Shown: positions 1-7,259, counted from the stretch's first letter. The stretch: 12,181 bases of DNA from Gammaproteobacteria bacterium (GCA_029288195.1 JARFPR010000047.1:1-12181); one strand, 5' to 3'. Made by a program: numbers and translations. The notes: generated by a model not told the origin, from the sequence alone.

Positions 1-1
1 G

Positions 2-229
2 GCCAGCACCGTGCATAAGTCCCAGGGATCTGAGTTTGACTCGGTATTGCTGATACTTCCATCGGACCCGGAGTCGGGTGTACTGTCACGCGAGCTGCTT
101 TATACCGCGATCACGCGGGCACGCCAGCAGTTTATTCTGCATGCTTCGAATAGCGTTGTTGTCCGCGCCATCGAGAATCTTACCCGGCGTCATTCAGGTC
201 TTGCGTATAAACTGGGTTGGCCGGGTTAA
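2..229 (+). CDS. recD: RecD, exodeoxyribonuclease V alpha subunit, C-terminal end (partial)
   Basis: RecD is the 5'-3' helicase subunit of the RecBCD nuclease-helicase, which processes double-strand breaks for RecA-dependent recombination. Only the last 75 codons are present; the 5' part lies left of the window. The frame is open from base 2 and opens with A-S-T-V-H-K-S-Q-G-S-E-F-D, the late SF1 helicase motif typical of RecD. This is followed by S-R-E-L-L-Y-T-A-I-T-R-A-R, helicase motif VI with its arginine finger, and the typical RecD tail (R-R-H-S-G-L-A-Y-K-L). The stop is TAA at 227-229. The GTG at 11 is an internal valine codon, not a start. Other SF1B helicases share motif VI, but the spacing and the tail fit RecD best. 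recB and recC are expected just upstream. No terminator is visible in the 120 bp that follow. Confidence 0.9.
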   Translation, partial: ASTVHKSQGSEFDSVLLILPSDPESGVLSRELLYTAITRARQQFILHASNSVVVRAIENLTRRHSGLAYKLGWPG

Positions 230-349
230 GGATCCCGACCGGCTTGATTTAAGCGTGGTATGTACTACAAAAGTAAGCATTATCAGAAAGGGGAAACCCG
301 CACTTTTCGGTAACAAGGCTGCCCTGCCGTTACCGACCTGCACTTCAAT

Positions 350-2047
350 ATGAGTGATATCGGCCTCGGCAAAGCCCTGATCGTCGACGACGAAAAAACC
401 AATCGGCTAGTATTAAAGTCGCTGCTGAACAAGCAGGGTTACCAAACCATTGAAGCCGTCAACGGACAGGAAGCAATCGACCTGTTCCATCGGGAAAATC
501 CCAGCATCATTTTCATGGACGTGATGATGCCCGTGCTTGATGGATACGAAGCGACACGCCAAATCAAGGCGGCTGCCGCGAACCGCTTTGTGCCGGTCAT
601 TTTCCTGACAGCGGTGAGTGACGAGGATGCGCTTGCGCAGTGTATCGAGGCCGGTGGCGATGATTTCCTGATCAAGCCTTACGATAAATTTATCCTGCAG
701 AGTAAAATCCGTTCGATGCAGCGTATTGCCGCACTGAATAGCGAAGTCCAGGGCATGTACAGCATGATTCACCGTGAACAGGAAATCGCTGAATCGGTAT
801 TCATTAATGCAATTCAGAGTTCCAACATCGAGAATCCGTATCTTCGTCATGTCGTGCGGCCTGCCGGCATCTTCAGCGGCGACATGGTTTTATCGGCCTA
901 CTCACCTTCGCGCGACCTGTTTTTTCTGACCGGCGATTTCACCGGTCACGGACTGCTCGCTGCGCTTGGCGCGATGCCGGTTTCCGAGGTATTCCGTGCC
1001 ATGACCACCAAGGGATTCAGCCCCGAAGAAATACTTACCGGGATCAACAAGAAATTGAAGTCAATGTTGCCTGTCGGTATGTTCTTTGGTGCCCAACTGG
1101 TAGTCGTGAACCATGACCTCGAGCACGTGCGCGTGTTCAATGCCGGAATGCCGGACGTGATAATCGTCGATGGAGAAACCAACCAGATCAAGCATCGACT
1201 GACATCTACCGGTTTGCCCCTGGGGGTTGAGGCGGTTATCGACGCCAGGGAAATGTTGCAATACGCCCCGATCGCTTACAACGACAAGATACTGATGCAT
1301 AGCGACGGTTTAACCGAAGCCCGTAACGGGCAGGATAAGGAATTCGGTAATGAACGGCTGCTAGCGTCTATTTCAAATGCGCCCAAAAACAGCATATTCG
1401 ACCAGGTGTTCGATGATCTCGATCAATTTTGTGGCGATAACACCACCCAGGCCGACGACGTCACGCTGGTTGAAATTACCTGCGTCCACGATGTGCTGCC
1501 TGAAATAGAGGTGCATGACTACATCAAACCGGCAAAGTACACGCTGGGGGATCGCGGCGAATGGAAGCTGTCGATGCGTTTTAATGGGGCCAGACTGCGT
1601 GAAACCAATCCAGTTCCAATCCTGGTCAACTACCTCATGGAGATGGAGGAACTGGAAGCCGAGCGGCAATCATTATTCACGGTTATGACCGAACTCTATA
1701 TAAACGCTCTCGATCATGGTGTGCTGGGCCTTGATTCCAATTTAAAAGCCGATCCAGCAGGTTTCGAGACCTACTTTCAGACACGTGAAAGTCGACTTAC
1801 CAATCTCGACAGTGGCCACGTGATTTTCAACCTTTCTGTTGAACAGGAGTCGACCCGACGCAGTATATTGCTTCGCATCGAGGATAGCGGTAAGGGTTTT
1901 GATTTCGAAAACCACAATCCACCGACCGACGAGGTTACGGCCCTGAGCGGTCGCGGCCTGCTGCTAATCCAGGATTTATGTGAATCACTGGAATTCCATG
2001 GTAAGGGTAATATCGCGATCGCCCGCTTCGGATGGAGCACCCGCTAG
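350..2047 (+). CDS. Response regulator with PP2C (SpoIIE) phosphatase and GHKL anti-sigma kinase domains, HsbR/CrsR-like
   Basis: 565 aa, three domains. Residues 8-125 are a receiver with acidic pair D13/D14, phospho-acceptor D57 (F-M-D-V-M-M-P), T87 and K109. A helical linker runs to about 160. Residues 165-376 are a SpoIIE/PP2C phosphatase with S176-G-D178, G195-D-F-T-G-H-G201, H317-S-D-G320 and D369-D-V-T-L, so the metal-binding aspartates are present. Residues 405-565 are a GHKL ATPase of the RsbW type: N-box E448-L-Y-I-N-A-L-D-H-G457, G1 box D512-S-G-K-G516 and G2 box S533-G-R-G536. This is the architecture of Pseudomonas HsbR and Shewanella CrsR, whose phosphatase and kinase halves set the phosphorylation of a STAS anti-sigma antagonist and so control a sigma factor. 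By inference it is a cytosolic partner-switching hub. No STAS protein or sensor kinase is in the window. The ATG at 350 starts the receiver directly; I see no strong ribosome site. It converges on dsbA. Confidence 0.88.
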   Translation: MSDIGLGKALIVDDEKTNRLVLKSLLNKQGYQTIEAVNGQEAIDLFHRENPSIIFMDVMMPVLDGYEATRQIKAAAANRFVPVIFLTAVSDEDALAQCIEAGGDDFLIKPYDKFILQSKIRSMQRIAALNSEVQGMYSMIHREQEIAESVFINAIQSSNIENPYLRHVVRPAGIFSGDMVLSAYSPSRDLFFLTGDFTGHGLLAALGAMPVSEVFRAMTTKGFSPEEILTGINKKLKSMLPVGMFFGAQLVVVNHDLEHVRVFNAGMPDVIIVDGETNQIKHRLTSTGLPLGVEAVIDAREMLQYAPIAYNDKILMHSDGLTEARNGQDKEFGNERLLASISNAPKNSIFDQVFDDLDQFCGDNTTQADDVTLVEITCVHDVLPEIEVHDYIKPAKYTLGDRGEWKLSMRFNGARLRETNPVPILVNYLMEMEELEAERQSLFTVMTELYINALDHGVLGLDSNLKADPAGFETYFQTRESRLTNLDSGHVIFNLSVEQESTRRSILLRIEDSGKGFDFENHNPPTDEVTALSGRGLLLIQDLCESLEFHGKGNIAIARFGWSTR

Positions 2048-2071
2048 CCGGGGATTGAACGAGCCTACGGT

Positions 2072-2092
2072 AAAAACAGCAGATAGCTGCCG
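2072..2092 (-). terminator. Possible intrinsic terminator of dsbA
   Basis: Read on the minus strand, 33 bases after the dsbA stop there is a short hairpin followed directly by five T (2076 down to 2072). It can fold either as GCAG/CTGC with loop CTAT or as CAGC/GCTG with loop TATCT. The stem is only 4-6 bp including wobble pairs, so it is weak. The plus strand has no T-run, so it would not serve the converging regulator gene. Confidence 0.4.
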
Positions 2093-2124
2093 ATCTCTTG
2101 CAAACAGGTAAATTACTGTCAGAT

Positions 2125-2754
2125 TTACTGCTGCGCCAGTTCTTGCGTAACAAGAAAATTCATAATTTGAATCATGCGCTCGTTGCTCCCAGCCAGTGAC
2201 GCCGACACCAGGTACTTACCATTAACGATTACCGCCGGCACGCCAGTATGCCCATAGCGTTTTTCCTTTTGTATATTTTTACGAATCTGGGTTTCGACCG
2301 GGAAGGAAAAATAATTATCTCTAAACAGTTTCTCGTCGAGCCCGAGGCTGGTGGCAAACTCGGCGAGCGTATCGAGGCTCATTATTCGTTCGCGCTTGAG
2401 ATGGATTGCATCAAACAAAGCCTTATGGGTCTGCTCCAGCTCGCCCATCATCTTAAACGCATAGTAAGCACGCGCATGCTCCGTCCATCGCGGGTTGAGG
2501 GATGAAGGAACCTGCTCAAAGACAACTCCATCAGGCAGGCCCGCAGACCAACGCTCTACATAAGGCTCGAATCGAAAGCAGTGCGGGCAGCCGTACCAGA
2601 AAATTTCGGTAACCACTACCTTGTCAGGCTGCGATGTTTTAACCACCGGCGTAATCAGCTGGTAATCGGTGCCTTCTGCAAAAGTCATCTGCGCAGCAGT
2701 ATTAGCTGAAATTATCAGTAACACGGCGAAACTCATCAGCAAGCGCTTAATCAT
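2125..2754 (-). CDS. dsbA: Thiol:disulfide interchange protein DsbA
   Basis: DsbA is the periplasmic oxidase that introduces disulfide bonds into exported proteins and is re-oxidised by DsbB. The 209-aa product has a signal peptide (M-I-K-R, then hydrophobic residues 5-17, likely cleavage after T-A-A near 21). It then has the thioredoxin fold with redox motif C56-P-H-C59 in the context F-W-Y-G-C-P-H-C, a long helical insert at about 65-150, and the cis-proline loop G171-V-P173. CPHC is the classic DsbA active site, and the length is normal. I chose the ATG at 2754 over the in-frame ATG at 2781 because AGGAGA (2766-2761) sits 6 nt before it and the signal peptide then begins with a proper basic N-region. 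It lies 114 bp after the cytochrome c4 gene on the same strand and may be co-transcribed. This dsbA-cytochrome c4 pairing also occurs in Pseudomonas. dsbB is not in the window. Confidence 0.93.
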   Translation of the reverse strand: MIKRLLMSFAVLLIISANTAAQMTFAEGTDYQLITPVVKTSQPDKVVVTEIFWYGCPHCFRFEPYVERWSAGLPDGVVFEQVPSSLNPRWTEHARAYYAFKMMGELEQTHKALFDAIHLKRERIMSLDTLAEFATSLGLDEKLFRDNYFSFPVETQIRKNIQKEKRYGHTGVPAVIVNGKYLVSASLAGSNERMIQIMNFLVTQELAQQ

Positions 2755-2760
2755 TGTGTT

Positions 2761-2766
2761 TCTCCT
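2761..2766 (-). promoter_or_regulatory. Shine-Dalgarno site that decides the dsbA start
   Basis: AGGAGA on the minus strand, 6 nt before the ATG at 2754. It lies downstream of the alternative ATG at 2781, so it supports the shorter 209-aa form. Confidence 0.75.
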
Positions 2767-2868
2767 GGAAAAATCATTCATCTAGAGACAGCGTAGTTGT
2801 CGATTAGTTTAGTCGTAAAATTACATCGAACCGGGTTAATGGCCGCTGAATACAGAAACTAACCTGAT

Positions 2869-3477
2869 TTACTGGATACCTGCTATGTAGGCCGAAACCG
2901 CCTTCATTTCCTCATCTGACATACGTACCACGACGTTACGCATCATTTTGCCGGTATCGTTGGCACGTGTTCCCTGCTTGAAGCTCTGCAGCTGAGTAAC
3001 CAGGTATTCGGGGTGCTGGCCCTTCAGTGACGGCCAACCGGCGGGGCCGTTACCCGCGCCGCTCGGGGCATGACAGCCCATACAGGCGGCCACCTTGGTT
3101 TCGGTAATACCACCTCGATAAATACTTTCCCCGGTTTCAATCATTTCCCCATCGAAAGCCATCGCTTTGGGTTGCTGACTTTCATAGAAAGCCGCGAGGT
3201 TCTTCATGTCCTCGTCATTTAACAGGGCCACCATGCCGGTCATCGAGGCATTGTTGCGACGTCCGGCTTTGAAATCCGTTAACTGCTTGTAGGTGTAGCT
3301 GGCATGCTGACCGGCAAGCGACGGCCAGGCCCCATTGGTACTGTTTCCATCCGCTCCGTGGCAAGCAGCACACACGGCGCTCTTCGCTTTACCGGCTTCG
3401 ATATCACCGGCGTTCGCGGTGAGTGACACCAGGCCGGACAAGGCCAAAACCATGGCTGCAATTTGGCTCGCTTTCAT
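2869..3477 (-). CDS. Di-haem cytochrome c4
   Basis: Cytochrome c4 is a periplasmic, membrane-associated two-haem electron carrier that passes electrons from the bc1 complex to terminal oxidases. The 202-aa product has a Sec signal peptide (cleavage likely after T-A-N-A23) and two homologous class I cytochrome c domains. Their haem sites are C36-A-A-C39-H40 and C132-M-G-C135-H136. The two halves repeat the same pattern: CxxCH, then G-x-W-P-S-L-x-G-Q-H at 49-58 and again after the second site. Axial methionines are probably in S-M-T-G-M (79 or 82) and G-K-M-M in the second half. Length and duplication are typical for the family. The start at 3477 has GGAG close upstream. Its 5' end faces engB across 90 bp, and dsbA follows it. 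The Pseudomonas symbol cc4 could be applied, but I leave the symbol open. Confidence 0.92.
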   Translation of the reverse strand: MKASQIAAMVLALSGLVSLTANAGDIEAGKAKSAVCAACHGADGNSTNGAWPSLAGQHASYTYKQLTDFKAGRRNNASMTGMVALLNDEDMKNLAAFYESQQPKAMAFDGEMIETGESIYRGGITETKVAACMGCHAPSGAGNGPAGWPSLKGQHPEYLVTQLQSFKQGTRANDTGKMMRNVVVRMSDEEMKAVSAYIAGIQ

Positions 3478-3519
3478 TATTTCTCCAGGGGGAAAATGGT
3501 CGGAAATTTCGGGCGCAAA

Positions 3520-3548
3520 TGTATATCATACCCGGGCCGCACGTTCAA
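3520..3548 (-). promoter_or_regulatory. Candidate sigma70 promoter for cytochrome c4 (and dsbA)
   Basis: On the minus strand, TTGAAC (3548-3543) and TATACA (3525-3520) are separated by exactly 17 bp. Each hexamer matches four of six consensus positions. Transcription would start near 3513, giving a leader of about 36 nt. Confidence 0.5.
3524..3529 (+). promoter_or_regulatory. Candidate -10 element for engB
   Basis: TATCAT on the plus strand matches five of six -10 positions, but I see no good -35 partner. It overlaps the candidate cytochrome promoter on the other strand, so the two genes may compete for polymerase. A start near 3536 would exclude the in-frame upstream ATGs of engB. Confidence 0.3.
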
Positions 3549-3567
3549 CACTAACCCAATCGATACG

Positions 3568-4158
3568 ATGAGCATTTCTTTTAAGCAGGCAAAATTTGCC
3601 ACCAGTGCATTTGAGCTTTCGCAGCTGCTCGCAGACGAGGGAGCCGAAGTGGCGTTCGCCGGTCGCTCTAATTCGGGCAAATCGAGCGCGATAAACTGTC
3701 TGGTGCGTCAAAAGGGATTGTGTAAAACCAGCAAGACCCCGGGGCGTACACAGTTGATAAACTTCTTCGAACTCGACCCGCATCGACGCCTGGTAGATTT
3801 ACCCGGTTATGGCTTCGCCAAGGTATCGAAGCAAATGCGAAATCACTGGGATCAGGTGCTGACGGCTTTCCTGTTGGAGCGCCAAGCCTTGAAAGGGCTG
3901 GTTATAGTGGTTGATATTCGCCGCGGCATCGGTGATCTCGACCGAGGGCTCATCAGAATGATAGGCGACAGCTTACCGCTGCATATCCTGCTCACCAAAT
4001 CAGATAAGCTGTCGCGGTCAGCGACTCGCAAAGCGATAGCAGACGCCGAGGTGCAGCTATCCGGCCCAGACCAAACTGTCTCCACGCTATCGATCGTGGG
4101 CCGCCAGGGGATTGAGTCTCTGGAGCAAATATGCGCTAAATGGCTGACTTTAGACTGA
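3568..4158 (+). CDS. engB: EngB (YsxC/YihA) ribosome-biogenesis GTPase
   Basis: EngB is a small essential GTPase that acts in late assembly of the large ribosomal subunit. The 196-aa product carries the full motif set: G1 G32-R-S-N-S-G-K-S39, G2 around T57-P-G-R-T61, G3 D77-L-P-G-Y-G82 and G4 T143-K-S-D146 (TKxD is normal for this family). The start at 3568 gives M-S-I-S-F-K-Q-A-K-F, the usual short N-terminus and length. The frame is open further upstream to an ATG at 3463, but that would begin inside the divergent cytochrome gene and add 35 residues foreign to the family. No clear Shine-Dalgarno precedes the chosen start. It converges on polA across a 361-bp gap that holds a probable small RNA on the other strand. 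I see no terminator for engB on its own strand. Confidence 0.94.
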   Translation: MSISFKQAKFATSAFELSQLLADEGAEVAFAGRSNSGKSSAINCLVRQKGLCKTSKTPGRTQLINFFELDPHRRLVDLPGYGFAKVSKQMRNHWDQVLTAFLLERQALKGLVIVVDIRRGIGDLDRGLIRMIGDSLPLHILLTKSDKLSRSATRKAIADAEVQLSGPDQTVSTLSIVGRQGIESLEQICAKWLTLD

Positions 4159-4189
4159 GCTGAATCGGCTTAACTTGACCGCTTTAGGC

Positions 4190-4221
4190 AAAAAAAAAGC
4201 CCTGGCAGATAACTGCCAGGG
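4190..4221 (-). terminator. Strong intrinsic terminator of a minus-strand transcript
   Basis: On the minus strand, CCCTGGCAG (4221-4213), loop TTAT and CTGCCAGGG (4208-4200) form a perfect 9-bp stem, followed by one C and nine T (4198-4190). On the plus strand the run lies before the stem, so it cannot terminate engB. This is the clearest terminator in the window. It lies about 300 bp past the polA stop, too far to be simply the polA terminator, which points to a separate transcript. Confidence 0.9.
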
Positions 4222-4306
4222 ACAAACGTGTGATCCGGATGGGGTTTCCGGATCGTTGTCCGCTCATAGGAGGGAGAACGGACCTAGCGCTGGGCTATAG
4301 CGCTAG
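4190..4306 (-). ncRNA. Candidate Hfq-type small RNA at the Spot 42 (spf)/ErsA position
   Basis: No coding frame is present. Reading the minus strand 5'-3' there are four hairpins. First, CTAGCGCT/AGCGCTAG (8 bp, 4306-4299 with 4291-4284) has loop ATAGCCC. Second, GTCCG/CGGAC (4283-4279 with 4262-4258) displays the 16-nt loop TTCTCCCTCCTATGAG. Third, GATCCGG/CCGGATC (4254-4248 with 4238-4232) has loop AAACCCCAT. Last, a short linker leads to the 9-bp terminator with a nine-T tail, a typical Hfq-binding 3' end. E. coli Spot 42 and Pseudomonas ErsA both lie between polA and engB and are transcribed in the polA direction, as here. The 5' end near 4306 is inferred from the candidate promoter and from hairpin 1 starting there; a longer leader is possible. 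The existence of an RNA is likely; its family identity and targets are inference. A CU-rich loop suggests pairing with ribosome-binding sites. Confidence 0.72.
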
Positions 4307-4310
4307 TTAG

Positions 4311-4338
4311 GTAGACACCCGATTCGGCATTTAGTTCC
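4311..4338 (-). promoter_or_regulatory. Candidate ECF (RpoE/AlgU-like) promoter for the small RNA
   Basis: On the minus strand, GGAACTA (4338-4332) and TCTAC (4315-4311) are separated by 16 bp. The RpoE/AlgU consensus is roughly GGAACTT-N16/17-TCTGA or TCAAA, so the -35 fits well and the -10 only in part. A start 5-7 bases on falls at about 4306-4304, the first base of hairpin 1. As I recall, Pseudomonas ErsA is controlled by this sigma class, which makes the match more credible. No comparable sigma70 pair stands out; the best is TTTAAC with TCTAAA at 18 bp. Confidence 0.4.
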
Positions 4339-4389
4339 TTTAGACTACCCGTATCGCGGTGCGTTAAATGTCTCTTAAAACTGTTATTT

Positions 4390-4416
4390 GGGGATTAATT
4401 TATCTTTTTAAACCCC
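4390..4416 (-). repeat. Imperfect inverted repeat in the polA-engB gap
   Basis: GGGG-x-TTAA and TTAA-x-CCCC form eight base pairs with one internal mismatch around a 9-base AT-rich loop (4399-4407). No T-run follows on either strand, so it is not an intrinsic terminator. It lies between the polA stop and the candidate small RNA and could be an RNA processing site, a protein site or chance. The surrounding 4339-4519 is AT-rich, with a GTTTAAAC palindrome near 4492, and I see no coding frame in it. Confidence 0.35.
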
Positions 4417-4519
4417 CCGATCGTGGTGATTAATAAATTTACGTTTGGCTCGACAATTTGGATCATCGGAACGCAAAAAGTATTTGCTCGTGTTTAAACC
4501 CAGGGCCCGGCAGGAACAC

Positions 4520-7225
4520 CTAGTGGGCTTCGTTCCAGTTGAGCCCTACCCCGGCATCTACTTCCAACTTCACCGAAAGATCAGCTGCCCCGGTCATTAG
4601 CCCGGCGATGGAAGCCTGGCAGGAGTCGACTTCATCGACAGCAACTTCAAATACCAGCTCATCGTGGACCTGCATAATCATCTTACAGTCCTGGTCACCC
4701 TTAACGAGCCAGGTCTGTACCTCGATCATTGCGCGCTTGATTATGTCCGCCGCGGTGCCCTGCATTGGTGCATTGATTGCGGTGCGCTCCGCATATTGAC
4801 GCACATTGCCATTGCGCGCATTGATATCGGGTAAGTACAGCCTGCGCCCGAATACTGTCTCCACATAGCCCTGGTCCCGAGCGCGTTGCTTGGTTTCTTC
4901 CATGTAGCGTTTGACGCCGGGATAACGCTCAAAATAGGTATCGACATATTGCTGTGCTTCATTGCGACCGATATTCAATTGCTTACCGAGGCCAAATGCA
5001 GACATTCCGTAAATCAGACCGAAATTGATCGCCTTGGCAGCGCGACGCTGCTCGGCGCTGACCTGCTCCAACGCTTCACCGAAGACCTCGGCAGCGGTCG
5101 CGCGGTGCACATCCAGGCCCCCGGCAAATGCCTTCAGCAGGCTTTCGTCACCAGACAGGTGAGCCATGATGCGCAGTTCGATCTGGGAATAGTCGAGTGC
5201 CAGAATCTTATGTCCGGCAGGTGCAATAAAGGCTTCACGAATACGGCGGCCCTCGGCCGTGCGAATCGGAATATTTTGCAGGTTAGGGCTGGTCGAAGAC
5301 AGGCGGCCGGTGGAAGCAACCGCCTGCTGGTAGGAAGTATGTACACGTCCGGTTTTCGAATTGATTTCCTGTGGCAATTTATCGATATAAGTCGACATCA
5401 ACTTGTTCAAACTGCGATGCTCGAGCAGTAAGGCCGGAATTTCATAGTCGGCAGCCAGTTCCTCGAGTACATCTTCTGCGGTCGAAGGCTGCCCTTTCGG
5501 TGTTTTGCGCAATATCGGTAAATCGAGTTTGTCGAACAGGATGGACTGGATTTGCTTGGGCGAACTCAGATTAAAAACTTCACCCGCCTGCTGGTAGATC
5601 GTCTGTTCTATCTGGCCCAGCTTCTGATCGACCTCCCTGCCCTGTTTTTGCAGCATATCCCGATCGATCAAAACACCATTTTGTTCGACCTCCAGTAATA
5701 CGTCGACCAGGGGCATTTCGATATCGGTATATACTTGCTTGAGCTTCGCTTCCTGCTGCAACCCCGCGCTTAACACCTGGTGCAACTGCATCGTGATATC
5801 GGCATCTTCTGCGGCATAATCGCTAGCCTGCTCGAGATCAATCAGGTCGAAGGTTATTTGCTTGGCTCCCTTGCCGGCTATGTCTTCATAATGAATGGTG
5901 TCATGGTCGAGATAAAACTTTGCCAGGGCATCCATGTTGTGACGACTGGCGGTCGAGTTGAGGACATAGGATTCGAGCATTGTGTCATCGGCAATACCCC
6001 GCATCCGAATACCCTCGGCAATGAATATATGCGCGTCATACTTGATGTTCTGACCGATTTTCCCGATTGCCGGATCCTCGAGAACAGGCTTTAGTGCGGC
6101 AAGCGTTGTCGCCTTATCGAGCTGCGACGGAGCATTCTCGTAGCGGTGCATTAGCGGGATGTAACAGGCCTCGCCCGCCGTCACGCACAGCGAAATACCT
6201 ACCAGCTCGGCCTGCATGTAATCGATACTGGTAGTTTCGGTATCAATCGCAAACTCGTCTGCCCCGCTCAGTCGCTGCAGCCATTGCTCGAAGTGATCTT
6301 GATCGAGCACAGTTTCATAGGCGGCAGAAACTTTTGCCAAAGCCGGTTTTACTACTGCGTTACCACTATCCCCTACTTCATCGTACCAGCGGGTAAATCC
6401 ATACTCCCGGTAATAATCCGCAAGTGCTGACCAGTCGGCCTCCCCCTGTTCCAGCTCATCGATGCTGATGCCGGTATCACAGTCAAGCTTGATTGTCGCG
6501 AGCTCATAAGACATGGGTAGAAAACCCAGGGATTCTCGCAGATACTCTCCAACCTTTCCCTTTATTTCATCGGCGTTATCCATTACGCCCTGCAAACTAC
6601 CATACTCGTCAATCCACTTGGCTGCCGTCTTTGGCCCTACTTTTGGAACGCCTGGAATATTATCTGAACTGTCTCCCATTAGAGCCAGGTAATCAATAAT
6701 CTGGTCGGCTCGCACCTGGAATTTTTCCACCACTGCTACTTCATCCATGAAATGATTATTCATGGTATTTATCAGGCGCACGTTTTCATTAACCAGTTGC
6801 GCCATATCCTTATCGCCGGTCGAGATCAGCACTTCGTATCCCTGTTCGGTAGCCTGCTGACTCATGGTTCCGATCACGTCATCCGCCTCGACACCTTCGA
6901 TGCTGATCAGGGGCAACCCCTGTGCTTTTATAATCTCGTGTAGCGGCTCGATTTGTACGCGCAGTTCATCCGGCATGGGTGGCCGATTAGCCTTGTATTC
7001 CGGGTAAATATCGTTGCGAAAGGTTTTTCCCTTGGCGTCGAAAACAACCGCAACCTTATCGGGCTGTTCATCCCTGACCAGCTTGCGCAGCATATTGAGT
7101 ACACCGTAAATTGCACCGGTTGGATGCCTGCTGGGACTCTCCAGTTTAGGCAGGCCATGGTAGGCACGGAACAGATAGGAACTGCCGTCAACCAGCACCA
7201 GTTTTTTTTGTTTCTCTTGATTCAT
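4520..7225 (-). CDS. polA: DNA polymerase I
   Basis: PolA fills gaps and removes RNA primers in lagging-strand synthesis and excision repair. The 901-aa product is close to the usual length (E. coli 928) and has all three modules. Residues 8-290 are the 5'-3' exonuclease, with D63 (F-D-A-K-G-K-T-F-R), E113-A-D-D116, D138-K-D140 and D185-S-S-D188. Residues 305-500 are the 3'-5' proofreading domain with D328-T-E330, D397 (N-I-K-Y-D) and Y470-x3-D474. Residues 500-901 are the polymerase: motif A D678-Y-S-Q-I-E-L-R, motif B with R727, K731, F735 and Y739 (equivalents of E. coli R754, K758, F762, Y766), and motif C H854-D-E856. All catalytic residues seen are intact, so it should have proofreading. 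The ATG at 7225 gives the family N-terminus but has a weak ribosome site. It is divergent from thrB, 92 bp apart. Confidence 0.97.
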   Translation of the reverse strand: MNQEKQKKLVLVDGSSYLFRAYHGLPKLESPSRHPTGAIYGVLNMLRKLVRDEQPDKVAVVFDAKGKTFRNDIYPEYKANRPPMPDELRVQIEPLHEIIKAQGLPLISIEGVEADDVIGTMSQQATEQGYEVLISTGDKDMAQLVNENVRLINTMNNHFMDEVAVVEKFQVRADQIIDYLALMGDSSDNIPGVPKVGPKTAAKWIDEYGSLQGVMDNADEIKGKVGEYLRESLGFLPMSYELATIKLDCDTGISIDELEQGEADWSALADYYREYGFTRWYDEVGDSGNAVVKPALAKVSAAYETVLDQDHFEQWLQRLSGADEFAIDTETTSIDYMQAELVGISLCVTAGEACYIPLMHRYENAPSQLDKATTLAALKPVLEDPAIGKIGQNIKYDAHIFIAEGIRMRGIADDTMLESYVLNSTASRHNMDALAKFYLDHDTIHYEDIAGKGAKQITFDLIDLEQASDYAAEDADITMQLHQVLSAGLQQEAKLKQVYTDIEMPLVDVLLEVEQNGVLIDRDMLQKQGREVDQKLGQIEQTIYQQAGEVFNLSSPKQIQSILFDKLDLPILRKTPKGQPSTAEDVLEELAADYEIPALLLEHRSLNKLMSTYIDKLPQEINSKTGRVHTSYQQAVASTGRLSSTSPNLQNIPIRTAEGRRIREAFIAPAGHKILALDYSQIELRIMAHLSGDESLLKAFAGGLDVHRATAAEVFGEALEQVSAEQRRAAKAINFGLIYGMSAFGLGKQLNIGRNEAQQYVDTYFERYPGVKRYMEETKQRARDQGYVETVFGRRLYLPDINARNGNVRQYAERTAINAPMQGTAADIIKRAMIEVQTWLVKGDQDCKMIMQVHDELVFEVAVDEVDSCQASIAGLMTGAADLSVKLEVDAGVGLNWNEAH

Positions 7226-7259
7226 ATAGATGCGCTAAAATGCCGAACCCTGAGTCGGG

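Noticed and set aside
286..322. GGGG-AAA-CCC hairpin as a recD terminator
   Set aside because: The stem is short and bulged and no T-run follows.
78..353. 91-codon open frame after recD
   Set aside because: It overlaps recD out of frame, its product resembles nothing I know, and it ends in the start of the regulator gene.
3463..3567. N-terminal extension of engB
   Set aside because: It begins inside the divergent cytochrome gene, lies before the likely promoter, and adds residues foreign to EngB.
4266..4279. AGGAGGGAG on the plus strand as a ribosome-binding site
   Set aside because: No start codon with an open frame follows at a useful distance; it is the complement of the CU-rich loop of the candidate small RNA.
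4886..5431. 181-codon open frame on the plus strand
   Set aside because: It is antisense to the conserved polymerase domain of polA, with no family resemblance or ribosome site.
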